64,000 bases of DNA from Camellia lanceoleosa (GCA_025200525.1 CM045761.1:39936190-40000189), one strand, 5' to 3'; shown: positions 24,201 through 33,716, counted from the first letter of the stretch. The notes: a model not told the origin generated them from the sequence alone. Made by a program: numbers and translations.

Positions 24201-27200
24201 TTACAATGGAGGAGGAGGGAACAGTCATCCTCACTCAACTCACACTCAGCTCATCATCTCACACTGATAGAGTACCCTCTCTCACACAGAGGGCCAACTC
24301 TCTCTTACTCTCTCATTTTGCTCTTTTAGTTTCCCCGTTCTATCATTTGCTCCCTCTTTCTCTATTTATACACAAATTGGAGAGCCTAAAGCGCCACTGA
24401 CAACATTGACGGCAGCTACGAGCACAATCACCCTATAATAAGATAGCTCGACTGAATCTTCTGCCAAAATCTGCAGTAGTATTTCTTTTTTTCATTGTGC
24501 AGCTTTCTTTGACTTTCATGGCTTCCATTCACATGTGCACAGCACTTCACATGGAGCAGAAACCCAACAAATTTTCCAACCAATTCATCCCACCCAGATC
24601 TTATCTAATCGGGACTAAAATGAGTGTATCTTTTTATATGAAAGCCGAAGTATTACGTTCTTAATTATGAAGACCTATCAAGGACCATTTCAACAAAAAT
24701 TATCCTTTTTGGAAATCTATTTGCATTTAAAGTTAAGTTGATCTAATTAATGGACTACATGACGACTTTATTATCGTCAAGCTTCTTTTTGTTTTCCTTC
24801 CCATGTCATTATCATGAAAATTTACCTTTTATTTCGTTGTTTTTACATCGAAAATTTATTGTTTCTTTTCAGCATTCATTACCAATTAATTGACTCTTTT
24901 TGTTTTGCTTTTGTTTGCCTTCATGTTCAACTTGGGGCTACAAACAAACGAAAGATCCAAATGGTAAGTTTCTATGCCATACTAGGTAACTATTCATTTC
25001 AAAGAACAAAGAACTTTTATTACAATTTTACAGATATCCTATTTATATTTGTTTGTTCCATTTAACTTCTAATATATTTTTTTTTTGTTGTGACTTAAAT
25101 GTGAATAGGACCAATGTACTACAAAGGAATATACCATTTCTTTTACCAGTACAATCCCAAAGGTGCAGTTTGGGGCAATATTGTGTGGGCTCATTCAGTA
25201 TCGACAGATATGATCAATTGGAAGCCACTTGATCTAGCAATCTACCCTTCAAAGCCATTTGATCAATACGGTGCTTGGTCCGGGTCGGCCACAATTCTTC
25301 CAGGTAACAAGCCCATCATACTCTACACTGGGGTAATTGACAAAAATTACACACAAGTCCAAAACTACGCTGTACCAGCTAACTATTCGGATCCATTCCT
25401 GAATGAATGGATAAAGCCCGACAACAACCCATTAGTTTTACCTGTCGGTGTGAATAAAACTGCATTCCGTGACCCGACAACCGCATGGTTGGGCCAAGAT
25501 GGGCATTGGAGGATTTTGGTGGGAGGTAAGAGAAAACATAGAGGGATGGCCCATTTGTATCGGAGTAGGGATTTCATGAAATGGACCAAGGCCCAACACC
25601 CATTGCATTCTTCGGCCATGACGGGTATGTGGGAATGCCCGGATTTCTACCCTGTATCTTTGGATTGTGAAAACGGGTTGGAAACATCAGTGATGACAGG
25701 AAATATTAAGCATGTCTTAAAAGTGAGCCTTGATGAAACTAGATATGAATACTATACAGTTGGAACATATTTTCCCAAGAAGGATAGTTATATACCAGAT
25801 AATACTTCTGTTGATGGTCGAGCCGGGTTGAGATATGATTATGGAAATTTTTATGCCTCGAAGACATTTTTTGATGCTAGTAGGAATCGGAGGATCTTGT
25901 GGGGGTGGGTCAATGAGTCGGATGCCTCTAATGACGATGTCAAAAAGGGTTGGGCTGGAATTCAGGTAACATAATATACATAGTAATATTAAATAAAATT
26001 AGAAGCATATATTGAATAACAAGTGCTCTATGATTTATTATGTGGTTCTTTTTGTGTTTGCACAAGTCTATTGATATTAGAGAGACTGTATTCTTTTTTT
26101 TAGACAATTCCGCGAAAGATTTGGCTTGATCCAAGTGGAAAACAATTGGTACAATGGCCAATTGAAGAATTGGAAACTCTAAGAGGGAAAAAGATTCACA
26201 TTTGCAATCATCAACTCAATTTGGGAGATCATATTGAAATCAAAGGAATAACAGCTGCACAGGTTTATTTATCTGTTTTACACTGAAATATATAATTTAT
26301 CTTAATTTATTCATGTTCTTTCAAACTATATGCAATAAGTGTATCTTTCCATACCTTATTTGAATAGGAATAGAATTCGTTTACGTGGTTGATCATGCCA
26401 AACCATGCATTGTTTGGCAACGTATATAAATTATTTAGAAAATACTATGGATCTTAAATGAATTATTAAATTTTCTACTAGACTTTTCATATGGGTGTCA
26501 TAAGTGTGGGACTCTCACAAATCACATGTGTGTGGATCCCACAGCCATATAAGAGGTTTGGTAAAAAATTTGATAATTTATTTAGGACCCTAACATAACT
26601 CAAATTATTTTACAACTTATGCAATAGCATTAAAGAAAGTTTTTTTTATTGGCACTGATAATTTTGCAGGCTGATGTTGAAGTTACATTCTCGTTCCCAA
26701 GTTTAGACAAAGCTGAGTCATTTGACCCTTCTTGGGTAGATATGGATGCCCAACAACTTTGTAGCCACAAGGGTTCAAATGTTCAAGGTGGGGTTGGACC
26801 ATTTGGGCTCTTGACATTAGCTTCAAAACACCTTGAAGAATATACACCTATATTCTTTAGGATTTTTAAGGCAAAAAATAAGCACGTGGTTCTCATGTGC
26901 TCTGATGCAACAAGGTTTGTTTGTTTATTGAAAAATATTAGGTTAAATTACACTAACTTTCATTAAAATTTGAAGAAGATACAATAAATTTTATAGTTTT
27001 CATATAATTATTTTTAATAATATTAAAGAAACTGAAATTAATGTAAATAGAGTAAAAATATACGGATAAATAAAGTAAAATAAATATTGCAGTCTAAAAT
27101 AGATGACAATATTAATTTTTTTAAAAGTCTGTATCACTAATGAATTACTAATAAAAATAGGAATACATGTTATGTGAATTAAAATTAAAAAAAAACAAGC

Positions 27201-27967
27201 CTAATTTAATTATATCAAAACTTGTGATCAAACTTACTTGATTTTCTCCAAATTTCAGTGGCGTAATTTACCCAAGATGCTACATGTAATTATATTTCCT
27301 ACTGTATTTTCTCACCTTTAGGCATAATTGAGCTGGTCCTATGTGCACATGTTGACATAGGTACCGTTGTCTTGCTTAAGAAATACAATTATGTGTAGCA
27401 CTACTCTGATTGATTTGCTTGTCTATTATTAGCTTTTGTACACAATTACATAATTATTTTAACTTCAATCAGTTGATCTAACTTGGTTTACAATTTGACA
27501 GTTCCTCTTTGGAGAAAAACAAACTTTGGTATAAGCCATCATTTGCAGGTTTTGTTGACGCGGATTTAGCTGATAACAAACTTTCTCTTAGGAGTTTGGT
27601 ATGATTTTTGATGTTTTTGTATCTACTCTCTCTCCAAAGGTTTTTAAATATCGACTAATACTAATCAATTGATACATATTAGGATTTTGAACTTTCAATA
27701 CTGATATTTATCGATATATTGACTAATTCTATCCGATATTAACTAATTTATGATTGTATTGCTAATTTTGAACTTTTTTGCATGCAGATTGATCATTCTA
27801 TAGTGGAAAGTTTTGGAGCAAGAGGAAAAACATGCATAACATCTAGGGTTTATCCTACTCTAGCAGTATTAAAGAATGCTCATTTATATGCATTTAACAA
27901 CGGCAGTGAGACTATTATAATTGAGAGTCTAAATGCATGGAGCATGGGCAATCCTCTAATGAACTAA
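14528..27967 (+). CDS. CWINV: Cell-wall acid invertase (beta-fructofuranosidase, GH32), complete gene, seven exons
   Basis: Seven exons join in frame into a 585-codon protein: 14528-14738, 24955-24963, 25109-25965, 26104-26262, 26670-26914, 27502-27598 and 27788-27967. The enzyme hydrolyses sucrose to glucose and fructose in the apoplast and sets sink strength. Visible features, in order: a hydrophobic signal peptide (about residues 8-30); the NDPNG motif with the nucleophile Asp71; WSGSAT; FRDP with the transition-state Asp195; WECPD with the acid/base Glu249; and the beta-sandwich domain ending in [20 protein letters not shown]. The Pro in WECPD marks the cell-wall rather than the vacuolar class, and there is no long acidic vacuolar propeptide or C-terminal extension. 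Several NXS/T glycosylation sites are present. A second ATG at 14546 would shorten the signal region by six residues. All splice sites are GT-AG and no stop interrupts it. A fructan exohydrolase-type activity cannot be fully excluded. Confidence 0.93.
15131..15270 (+). mobile_element. Micro-retroposon-like insertion with poly(A) and 44-bp direct flanks
   Basis: Two 44-nt copies (15131-15174 and 15227-15270, one mismatch) flank a 17-nt stub (CTTGGCTCTGCAGTGTC) and a run of 34 A. This looks like a heavily 5'-truncated retroposon with a very long target duplication. Replication slippage producing a tandem copy is the alternative. Confidence 0.45.
15436..15838. mobile_element. Stowaway-like MITE, decayed
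   Basis: The left end CTCCTCCGTCTCAAAATATT resembles the Stowaway CTCCCTCCGTCCCAAAATA terminus. The right end AATGTTATTGAGAGTATGG is a degenerate inverted partner. AT-rich, no ORF. Confidence 0.45.
15964..16191. mobile_element. Tourist-like hairpin MITE
   Basis: GTTTGGGAACAGACTAATTT on the left and TTAGCCACTCCCCAAACGGG on the right are inverted. The interior is GGCTAATTGGCTAAAAAGGT-type simple repeats. No clean target duplication was found. Confidence 0.45.
16878..16926 (-). mobile_element. 23-bp micro-insertion with poly-T and 13-bp target duplication
   Basis: CAGTAAAGTGTGT occurs at 16878-16890 and 16914-16926. Between them is AATTTT...TTGGCTCTG, a 14-T run plus a 7-bp stub. On the minus strand this is a stub with a poly(A) tail, as expected for an extremely truncated target-primed retroposon. 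Confidence 0.55.
16966..17393. mobile_element. Foldback MITE with ~180-bp arms
   Basis: The left arm (16980-17160) and right arm (17199-17378) are about 90% complementary over their whole length, with a 38-bp spacer. Landmarks are CTTCTCTCCAGTC / GACTGGAGAGAAG at the ends and AAAAAATCACGTTGATCGGA internally. TATATATA runs lie outside. As part of a transcribed intron it would form a long RNA hairpin. Confidence 0.8.
17605..17785. mobile_element. Stowaway-like MITE
   Basis: It begins TACTCCCTCCGACCTAG, a good Stowaway terminus. The right end is weaker (AATGGACTGAGTA). About 180 bp, AT-rich, no ORF. Confidence 0.5.
17879..18083. mobile_element. Second, truncated copy of the 16966-17393 foldback family
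   Basis: It shares AACATGTAGAACTCGTCGA, TAAAAAATCACGTTGATCGG and TTTGATCATATAACTATC with the first copy. The right arm stops abruptly at about 18083, exactly where the copia primer-binding site begins. Confidence 0.65.
18084..18381 (+). mobile_element. Copia LTR-retrotransposon fragment: PBS to polypurine tract, no coding region
   Basis: TGGTATCAGAGC (18084-18095) is the classic primer-binding site complementary to initiator tRNA-Met used by Ty1/copia elements. About 280 bp downstream TTTGAGGGGAGG resembles the polypurine tract. The interval encodes no gag or pol, and no LTR pair was recognised on either side. Confidence 0.5.
18410..18580 (+). repeat. Degenerate tandem repeat, ~27-30 bp unit
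   Basis: Five or six units of GGCGCACAACCCAAGCCGCC type, with CACCTAAGCCGTC, AACTTAAACCGCC, CACCCAAGCTGCC and AATCCAAGCTG variants. Possibly part of an LTR. Function unknown. Confidence 0.6.
18959..19223. mobile_element. Stowaway MITE, ~265 bp
   Basis: The left end ACTCCCTCCATCCCAAAATA and the right end TACTTTGAAACGGAAGGAGT are good inverted Stowaway termini. Confidence 0.65.
19407..19828. repeat. ~430-bp GTTTGGTTT-family repeat, copy 3
   Basis: It runs from TGTATTTGGTTTCAGC to AAAACTGAAACAAAA and carries the CTAGATGTATCTAAATAATA block shared with the other copies. No ORF. Confidence 0.5.
20253..20704. mobile_element. Tourist/PIF-Harbinger-like foldback MITE with TTA duplication
   Basis: TTA (20253-20255) and TTA (20702-20704) flank the inverted ends GCCTCCATGGGGAAGTG and the complement of CACTTCCCAAACGGAGGC. 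Nearly the whole element folds back, including GGGTTGGATGTGAT against ATCACATTCAACCC. No ORF. Confidence 0.65.
22290..22432. mobile_element. 139-bp hairpin MITE with perfect palindromes
   Basis: The element is bounded by TA on both sides. The ends GGGGCTCTAATTTTTGTGG and the complement of CCACAAAAATTAGGGCCCTC are inverted. Inside are a perfect 38-bp palindrome (22321-22358) and a perfect 20-bp palindrome (22372-22391), both centred on ACGACGTCGT. Confidence 0.75.
22490..22917. repeat. ~430-bp GTTTGGTTT-family repeat, copy 4
   Basis: It runs from GTTTGGTTTGAGTTTTCTA to AAAAAATTCAAACCAAAC and contains AGATACATCTAAGTAAGATG, which occurs almost identically in the copy at 13030-13436. Confidence 0.55.
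24955..24963 (+). CDS. CWINV: Invertase mini-exon (9 nt)
   Basis: ATCCAAATG is bounded by AAAG and GTAAGT. It supplies the last two bases of Asp71, the Pro and Asn codons, and the first base of the Gly codon of NDPNG. It is the well-known mini-exon of plant acid invertases, among the smallest plant exons. Its phase fits both neighbours exactly. Confidence 0.92.
25109..25965 (+). CDS. CWINV: Invertase exon 3: catalytic beta-propeller
   Basis: This 857-bp exon begins GACCAATGTAC after GAATAG and ends at GGAATTCAG|GTAACA. It encodes [42 protein letters not shown], the SLDETR segment, [14 protein letters not shown] and LWGWVNES. By my recollection the Asp of SLDxT aligns with Asp239 of Arabidopsis cwINV1, which stabilises sucrose. 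The position three residues later, Lys in that enzyme, is Arg here. Confidence 0.93.
26104..26262 (+). CDS. CWINV: Invertase exon 4
   Basis: A 53-codon exon in phase 0 at both ends, encoding [20 protein letters not shown] and the start of the beta-sandwich domain. Acceptor TTTTTTAG and donor GTTTAT. Confidence 0.9.
26670..26914 (+). CDS. CWINV: Invertase exon 5
   Basis: A 245-bp exon after TTTTGCAG, encoding [40 protein letters not shown] and [20 protein letters not shown]. It ends two bases into a codon before GTTTGT. Confidence 0.9.
27502..27598 (+). CDS. CWINV: Invertase exon 6
   Basis: A 97-bp exon that completes the split Ser codon. It encodes [20 protein letters not shown] then [12 protein letters not shown], and ends in phase 0 before GTATGA. 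Confidence 0.88.
27788..27967 (+). CDS. CWINV: Invertase exon 7 with stop
   Basis: This exon starts after CATGCAG and encodes [20 protein letters not shown], then VYPTLAV, and ends SMGNPLMN with a TAA at 27965. This is the normal C-terminus of the family. Confidence 0.92.
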   Translation: MDHSIVESFGARGKTCITSRVYPTLAVLKNAHLYAFNNGSETIIIESLNAWSMGNPLMN

Positions 27968-28039
27968 ATGGAGATGATGAAGAAAAGAAAAATAATTTGG
28001 GGTTTTTTCTTATGGGAAATTTATTATGATTTTATGTGG

Positions 28040-28163
28040 ACCTAAAAAGCAATTATTGTACCTCGTGGTTGTTTTTATAAGTTAGGGAAAATTACCCGTA
28101 AGTGGTAATTATTGTACCTCGTGGCTTTTATAAGTTAGACAAAATTACCCGTTAGTGATAATT
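28040..28163 (+). repeat. ~58-bp tandem duplication in the invertase 3' flank
   Basis: AATTATTGTACCTCGTGG, TTTTATAAGTTAG and AAAATTACCCGT recur in the same order twice. The first copy is slightly longer. It lies 75-200 bp after the stop, so it may be in the 3' UTR. Sequence from 28165 to 28983 is AT-rich with no gene seen. Confidence 0.65.
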
Positions 28164-28988
28164 TTTAAAAATTATCACAAATTAATGAAAAAATTTATAG
28201 TTTTAATTATTAATATTTATCACTTATTGATAGCTTTTTTACTGACAGGGACTAGTGTGTTATTTCCCTTATAAGTTAAAGCTCACCTACCTTGGTGCAA
28301 CTGTTGGGGAAATTTATTGAAAGATAATATAAATTATATTTATTATCTCTTCATCATCCTAATTCAATCAAAAAAGAAGAAAAATTAATTTTTTCCCTTT
28401 ATTTTCTTATTAATTTTTTCTCTTATCTAATCCAAAATCCAAACAAAGAGAATGATTTATGCTCTTAGTTGAGTCCAACTTCTCTCCAAAGAATATTGGA
28501 CCGTCCAGCCTGGATCATGTGGACCTATCACAAAGTTCACTATGATAATTTTGGAAAATGAAAAATCCCCCTAAAAAAACTCTCCCTAATCCCCCTAATT
28601 TCTATTTTTGGCAAATTATTTTTTTTTATTTTCTGTTTTCTTTTTTTTTACTTAAAGTGGAAATTTGGGGGATTCGGGGCTCCCCCATTCGAGCCCCCAA
28701 TCAAATTCCGGATAATTTTATATGTTCGTATTTTAGACATAGCTTTGGAAAGGAAAAAGAAAAATATGAGAATAAAAAAATTTAACATATATTTTATTGA
28801 AAGAAAAAAAAAAACAGGAAAAGGAAAAAGTAAAAAATGCGAATGAAATATAAGTTAATTTTTTTTTTCTCTATTTCTTTCATATTTTTCTTCTCAAATC
28901 TCTATATAAATTTATGATTTAAATAAATTTATGAACCTAATATAATTATATCAAAATTATAAAATTTATAATATTTTTACAAACTCTT

Positions 28989-29390
28989 TGTGGGGAAGTG
29001 GTTCTGGAAATACTCTTCAGATCCTGGGAGACGCTCTTGATCCTCAGCTAGTCACCTGCAAAGACAAACACTCCGGTCGGGGGTGCCGGGGTTAGCACTC
29101 TGACGAGCAAGTCAATTCTTATACTCAAGAAAGCTTGTTTACTAAGTTTAGTGAAGTAATTCTTACATACGTTTCTAAATCTGAAGCTCTTGTATTTATA
29201 CTCATTCTCTGGACCTCGGGTTCAGAGCCCACTTTTTACTTATTATCCTTTTGTTTATTCCAACATACATCTCCCCGTCTATTCGGCGATCTCAATGTAT
29301 TCGGTATCTTAGTTGATTAGTACGGAGCCGAACAGTCTTTGACTTCTGGGATACATCCCTTCCGACTCTTCTATTTATTCGGCTCCCACA
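28989..29390 (-). repeat. Element 1 3' LTR (402 bp)
   Basis: On the minus strand it starts TGTGGGAGCC and ends CTTCCCCACA. A TATA box (TATAAATA) reads on the minus strand at 29193-29200. Confidence 0.93.
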
Positions 29391-29404
29391 ATTACCCCCC
29401 AAGC
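29391..29404 (-). other. Element 1 polypurine tract
   Basis: On the minus strand GCTTGGGGGGTAAT directly abuts the TGTGGGAG start of the 3' LTR, the expected plus-strand priming site. Confidence 0.65.
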
Positions 29405-29744
29405 ATTCTCCCAACGTCTATTGGCCGGAGTGCTTGGTTCCGAATTTTGAATACCCAACCAAAATTTTGGTGATTGGGCCCACAAAGCATACGTCTAAGT
29501 ACACCCCCTTTTGGTTGTTGTACCGACTTCCCGCCTCTTCGTACATACCTATTCATTGCGTTTTTAAAGATTGGCGTCCCTTCGAATTCGCATTCCATGA
29601 TACTGGTCGCTGGGTTGCCTTTTGGATCGTTCTTGCAATTTTGTCTCCTCCAATATCTTCTTCACCCTCTGCAAGTTTTCCACTTCTTTGCTTTGAGAAC
29701 TATTCCCATTATATTCTTTGGCATATCTGTGTCAACTATAGAGT

Positions 29745-32349
29745 ATGGCGAAACATTTGAAAGACCTCCTCTCATCAGATCGAATTACTGGTTTTAGACG
29801 CCATTTCTCTATTCCTGATGACGTCTTCATCACTTTTGTGACGGCACCCTTGACATGGAGAGGGAGGATGAAACCACAATCGTCTTTCCTCTCTTGTCAA
29901 TCGCAGAGGGTGGAGTCCGCTTCCCTCTACACCCATTTCTAAGGGCTGTGCTTTTCCATTGGGATTTAATCCCTTCTCAACCTAACGTGAATTTCTTTAG
30001 AATTATAATGGGGATTGTAGCGTTGAATCGTCGCCTTGGAATTAACCTTGGCATTCCGGCTATCCGGCACTGCTATGCCTTGGCTAAGTCCTCCGGTCGG
30101 CAAAGGCGTTATTTCCTTAGAGCTAAGGACACCGACCATCAACTAATCACTATGCTTTCCAGCTCTGGGAAATGAGTTGATGATGTTATGGTCGTTGTCC
30201 AAGGTAACTGGGAATTTGGCGAAGGGGAGGATCGTGTTGACCCCATTCCTAGACGGAGGGGCGAGCCAGGTCACCGAGTATCTCCTTGTTTTTGTCATGT
30301 GTTCATTTTTATTGTAAAACCTATTCCATTGAAATCTTACGGCTTCGTCTCATGTAGGGAGGGGTTTGAAAAAGGTACTATCTTCAACCCACGACGCCAT
30401 TCTTTCAGATATTAGGGTTGCTCTCAGGTATTTCGGCCGTCGAAGTCTTCAGAAACAGGGGAGGGCGGCTCATATTCTGCTTTGTTACGAGTCGACATAC
30501 ACAACCTTCTCGGTGGCGGAAAACATACCGATTCCGAAGGGTGAAGATTCCCTTACTGCCCTTATTCTGTCTGACTTAAAAAACTTGAGGCAGGTAGGCT
30601 TTGAAGGGTCCGATTCGGAGCAAAATGAGGTAGCTGATATCGCCGAATCAGATCAATCCGAGACCGAGTCTGAGGAGGTATTGGATCCCGCCGATCCTCC
30701 ATTTACATCGGGACCAGGGGATCTTCCTTTGCAGACCGTCGGAAGGATAGCCGACATGGGACGTCGGCATCTTGACGCCGTCAAATAGATTGACCGCTTA
30801 CGAAAGCAAGTAGAGGGCCAGAGGATGTATTATTACAATTGTTTTGTCAGACATTTTTGTGCGGGCTTATAGCTTATTGATTTTGCATATACAAAATGTC
30901 ATGAGTTGTGCTCAATTTTGCTGATGAAGAATGACATTACTTAATTTTGAGCTCGGACGATGGGACTAAGGAATCTGCCCTTGCCTTAGCCAGGGCGCGG
31001 GCTCGCAAAGCCGAATGAGCCGATGGCTTTGAATCGTGGGCTGGCTCATGCATAATTTACTCGGTGATCTCTTGAAAAGATAGCCGGCTAGATTAATGAA
31101 TCTGCCCTTGCCTTAGCCAAGGCGCGAGCGAGGAACCGAATGAGCCGATGGCTCTGAATCGAGGGCTGGCTGAGGCATAAATTATTCAGCGTTATCATTT
31201 GAAAATATAGCCAGCTAGATAAATGAATCCGCCCTTGCCCCAGCGATCTTAGGTTAACCGGCGATAGCGCTTGAAATATAGCCGACTAGATTAATGAATC
31301 TGCTCTTGCCTTAGCCAGAGCGCGAGCCTGAGGAACCGAATGAGCCGATGGCTCTGAAACGAGGGCTGGCTGAGGGGCATACGACGTTCGGCGCTCAGTC
31401 TTTCTGACGTTTTCTCGGGGGAGCTGCATGTACCCCAGAATAAATGGGCGAGTTCATGCCAACAACTTGACTCATTTCTATTCAGGCTTAATCCAAACCT
31501 GGCAGGGGCCAACATTGGCTGGGTTTAGTGGTCAAAATGAATCGCAGAAGCGAGCCTATTCACACGGGAAGAAGAGCATCCATGGATCGGGAAAAAGAGC
31601 GGCCCCCTAGTCGTCGAAGCAGATCACCCCAAAAGGACGAACAACGGGGAGATTCCCCGCGCCCACGACCGCAAGTTGAGCCTGACGCGGCGCCACGATC
31701 GTTGAGTTTTGCGGTTCTCGTGAAGAATAGACCAATGACGGAGGCGGATTCTATAATTAAAGACCCAGATGTGGCAGTCGAGTTTGCTCGGCAAATTTTT
31801 CCGCCGGAGGTCCAACAGTCGATGGTTGGACGTCGAGATTTCGAAGTATTTCGGGATGGCATACATGGGGCTGTTAAGGGACTGTATAGCGCTTATGAAG
31901 TCGGGATGCGTCTGCGCGAAGCCCGACGTGAGAGTGAGAAAAACAACGAAAAGAATCGTAGTCTGGAGGCTCGTGCGAAAAAGGCTGAGAGTGAGCTTCG
32001 GGAGCTGAAGAGTGTTCGAGCGGCCGAGTCGGTGGTGGACAGTCAAGCGAAAAGCATGGGGGAGAGGGCGAACTGAGAGGCCTCGGGTTATGAGAGAGGA
32101 TATCAGGACGGCTTGAAGGCCGGGATCAAGAAGACAAAAACAGACCTAGCTGAGGAAGTCTGCCGATGCGAAAATTGTGGTTTCAAGCATGGCTGGATCA
32201 AGGCCCTTCAAACCGTGGAAGCTCTTGGGTCCGTGGGCGTAAATTTGGCATCGCTCCTATATCATCGGCATTACCTTCTGTATCCCGAGTTCGAAATTGA
32301 GAAAAGCGACGACGAAGACGCAGACTTAGTGGGCCATAATGTTGAATAA
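29745..32349 (+). pseudogene. Element 1 antisense ORF (Transposase_28-like 'putative gypsy type transposon' protein), decayed
   Basis: This ORF runs opposite to pol. Exon 1 (29745-30269) begins MAKHLKDLLSSDRITGFRRH and contains FPLHPFLRAVLFHWDLIPSQ and FFRIIMGIVALNRRLGINL, the conserved block of the plant domain Pfam calls Transposase_28. It has one 1-nt frameshift near 29850 and a premature TGA at 30173. An 88-bp GT-AG intron (30270-30357, phase 1) leads to exon 2 (30358 onward), an acidic region with a premature TAG at 30786. After a 125-bp tandem repeat the frame resumes at 31528-32076 (RS/KR-rich, then a coiled coil rich in E, K and R) and 32113-32349, with an acidic C-terminus. Despite the Pfam name no transposase activity is known. 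The role in the retrotransposon life cycle is unknown. Confidence 0.7.
30966..31385 (+). repeat. ~125-bp tandem repeat inside the antisense ORF region
   Basis: Units start with AATCTGCCCTTGCCTTAGCC (30970, 31096, degenerate at 31227, and 31297), continue with CCGAATGAGCCGATGGCT and end GCTGGCTGAGG. There are four units, the third truncated. It separates two coding blocks of the antisense ORF and is absent at the same place in element 2. Confidence 0.75.
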
Positions 32350-32562
32350 ATAGAATTACTTTATCAAATGCTTGAAATGTTTGGCGGCTTTTGAATAAAT
32401 AGAATTTCTTTATTAGCAGCTTTTGAAATGTTTTGCGCGTAATTAAACGCCCTATCTCAATTTATTGTCAGCTTTTGTATTGCGTGATGTAAACGTTCGA
32501 ACATGCATCGGTCGGCTCCAATTAGGAACCATGTAGTTGGTCAGTTAAATCGTGATCCCCAT

Positions 32563-33290
32563 GAAGGGCGCTCCGAATCCGGAGACTTATCCGGCCAATC
32601 GTGGAATCTACGAAGGGCGCTCCGAATCCGGAGAGTTATTCGGCCCTTAGATGTCATGCACCCAAAGGGGCTCCGAATCCGGAGACTTGTTTAGCCAATT
32701 GTGGTATCCATGAAGGGCGCTCTGAATCCGGAGACTTATTCGGCCAATCGTGGTATCCACGAAGGCGCTCCGAATCCGGAGAGTTATTCGGCCCTTAGAT
32801 GTCATGCACCCAGAGGGGCTCCGAATCCGGAGACTTGTTTGGCCAATCGTGGTATCCACGAAGGGCGCTCCGAATCCGGAGACTTATTCGGCCAATCGTG
32901 GTATCTACGAAGGGCGCTCCGAATCCGGAGACTTATTCGGCCCTTAGATGTCATGCACCCAAAGGGGCTTCGAATCCGAAGACTTGTTTGGCCAATCGTG
33001 GTATTCACGAAGGGCGCTCCGAATCCGGAGACTTATTCGGCCAATCGTGGTATCCACGAAGGGCGCTCCGAATCCGGAGACTTATTCGGCCCTTAGATGT
33101 CATGCACCAAAGGCTCAATCCGAGATTTGTTTGGCCAATCGTGGTATCCACGGCGGCGCCCGAATCCGGAGACTTATTCGGCCCTTAGATGTCATGCACC
33201 CAAAGGGGCTCCGAATCCGGAGACTTGCTTGGCCAATCGTGGTATCCACGAAGGGCGCTCCGAATCCGGAGACTTATTCGGCCAATCGTG
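32563..33290 (+). repeat. Element 1 hairpin-rich tandem array (49/32/68-bp modules)
   Basis: Three modules alternate: a 49-bp unit (GAAGGGCGCTCCGAATCCGG ... CAATCGTGGTATCCAC), a 32-bp short form of it, and a 68-bp unit starting CCCTTAGATGTCATGCACCC. Together they make a roughly 149-bp higher-order repeat present about five times. Each module contains two small stems: CTCCG-AATC-CGGAG and TCGTGG-TAT-CCACGA. At 32968-32981 both arms of the first stem are changed together (CTTCG/CGAAG), which keeps pairing. It lies between the end of the antisense ORF and the remains of integrase. Confidence 0.9.
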
Positions 33291-33716
33291 AAGCATATGA
33301 GCTGAGGCATAAAAATGAGAAACTTTTACATTACAGCAGAGTATGTACAAGTACCAAGCCCACAAATCGGGTCATTGGTAAAATTTTCGTAGATGCGTTG
33401 AATTCCAAGGCCGTGCTTCTTCTCGACATGTCCGAGAGCAGATATGCCCTGTTCTCGCAATGGAGTCTACTTGATAGGGCCGCCAGACCACTTTCACGGC
33501 CTCCTATTTACTGAAGTACTTTCTTCAGACCACCTCTCCGGGTGTAACGGCAATCCGAACTAGTTGATTGTATGACTTAGCGAAGTCTGCCGATACTGCG
33601 TGCCATGGAGGCTGTGGCGGTCTCTTTGTTCCTCGATTAGATCCACGTCCAGGGCGAGCATCATGTCATTACGTCCAGTTGCACAGGCTTGCGATTTCAA
33701 GGTCGGGGGGCCGATT
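33291..33716. other. Element 1 segment between array and integrase, nothing recognised
   Basis: By position this should hold the C-terminal part of integrase, but no such domain is readable in any frame. Either it was deleted and replaced or it is decayed beyond recognition. Confidence 0.45.

Larger units (their letters stand above)
14739..24954 (+). other. Invertase intron 1, 10.2 kb, transposon-filled
   Basis: The intron runs from the GTACGT donor to the AAAG acceptor of the mini-exon, 10,216 bp. It contains Stowaway-, Tourist-, hAT- and foldback-type elements, a copia fragment and micro-retroposon scars, listed separately. No competing gene is seen inside. Stretches not listed (about 19850-20240, 20710-21920, 23070-24950) are AT-rich with no supported feature, apart from a C15-class homopolymer near 24091-24105. 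Confidence 0.85.

Noticed and set aside
24206..24400. ORF with a TATA-like TATTTATAC nearby, considered as an alternative invertase first exon
   Set aside because: No signal peptide or HWIN motif, and the only exon in phase with the mini-exon is 14528-14738.
25771..25773. Phe in GTYF first considered as loss of the sucrose-binding Asp239
   Set aside because: Counting along the remembered Arabidopsis cwINV1 sequence places Asp239 in the SLDxT segment, which is conserved here.
28488..28545. Possible third copy of the foldback MITE at 16966
   Set aside because: Only short similarity (CTTCTCTCCA, GGACCGTCCAG); too little to call.
32563..33290. CRISPR-like array
   Set aside because: Units are contiguous near-identical tandem repeats with no unique spacers, inside a retrotransposon of a plant genome.
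32503..33514. Long overlapping ORFs in all frames of the element 1 array (repeated SESGDLFGQS-type peptides)
   Set aside because: An open frame through a repeat whose unit contains no stop codon; no coding signal or conserved protein.
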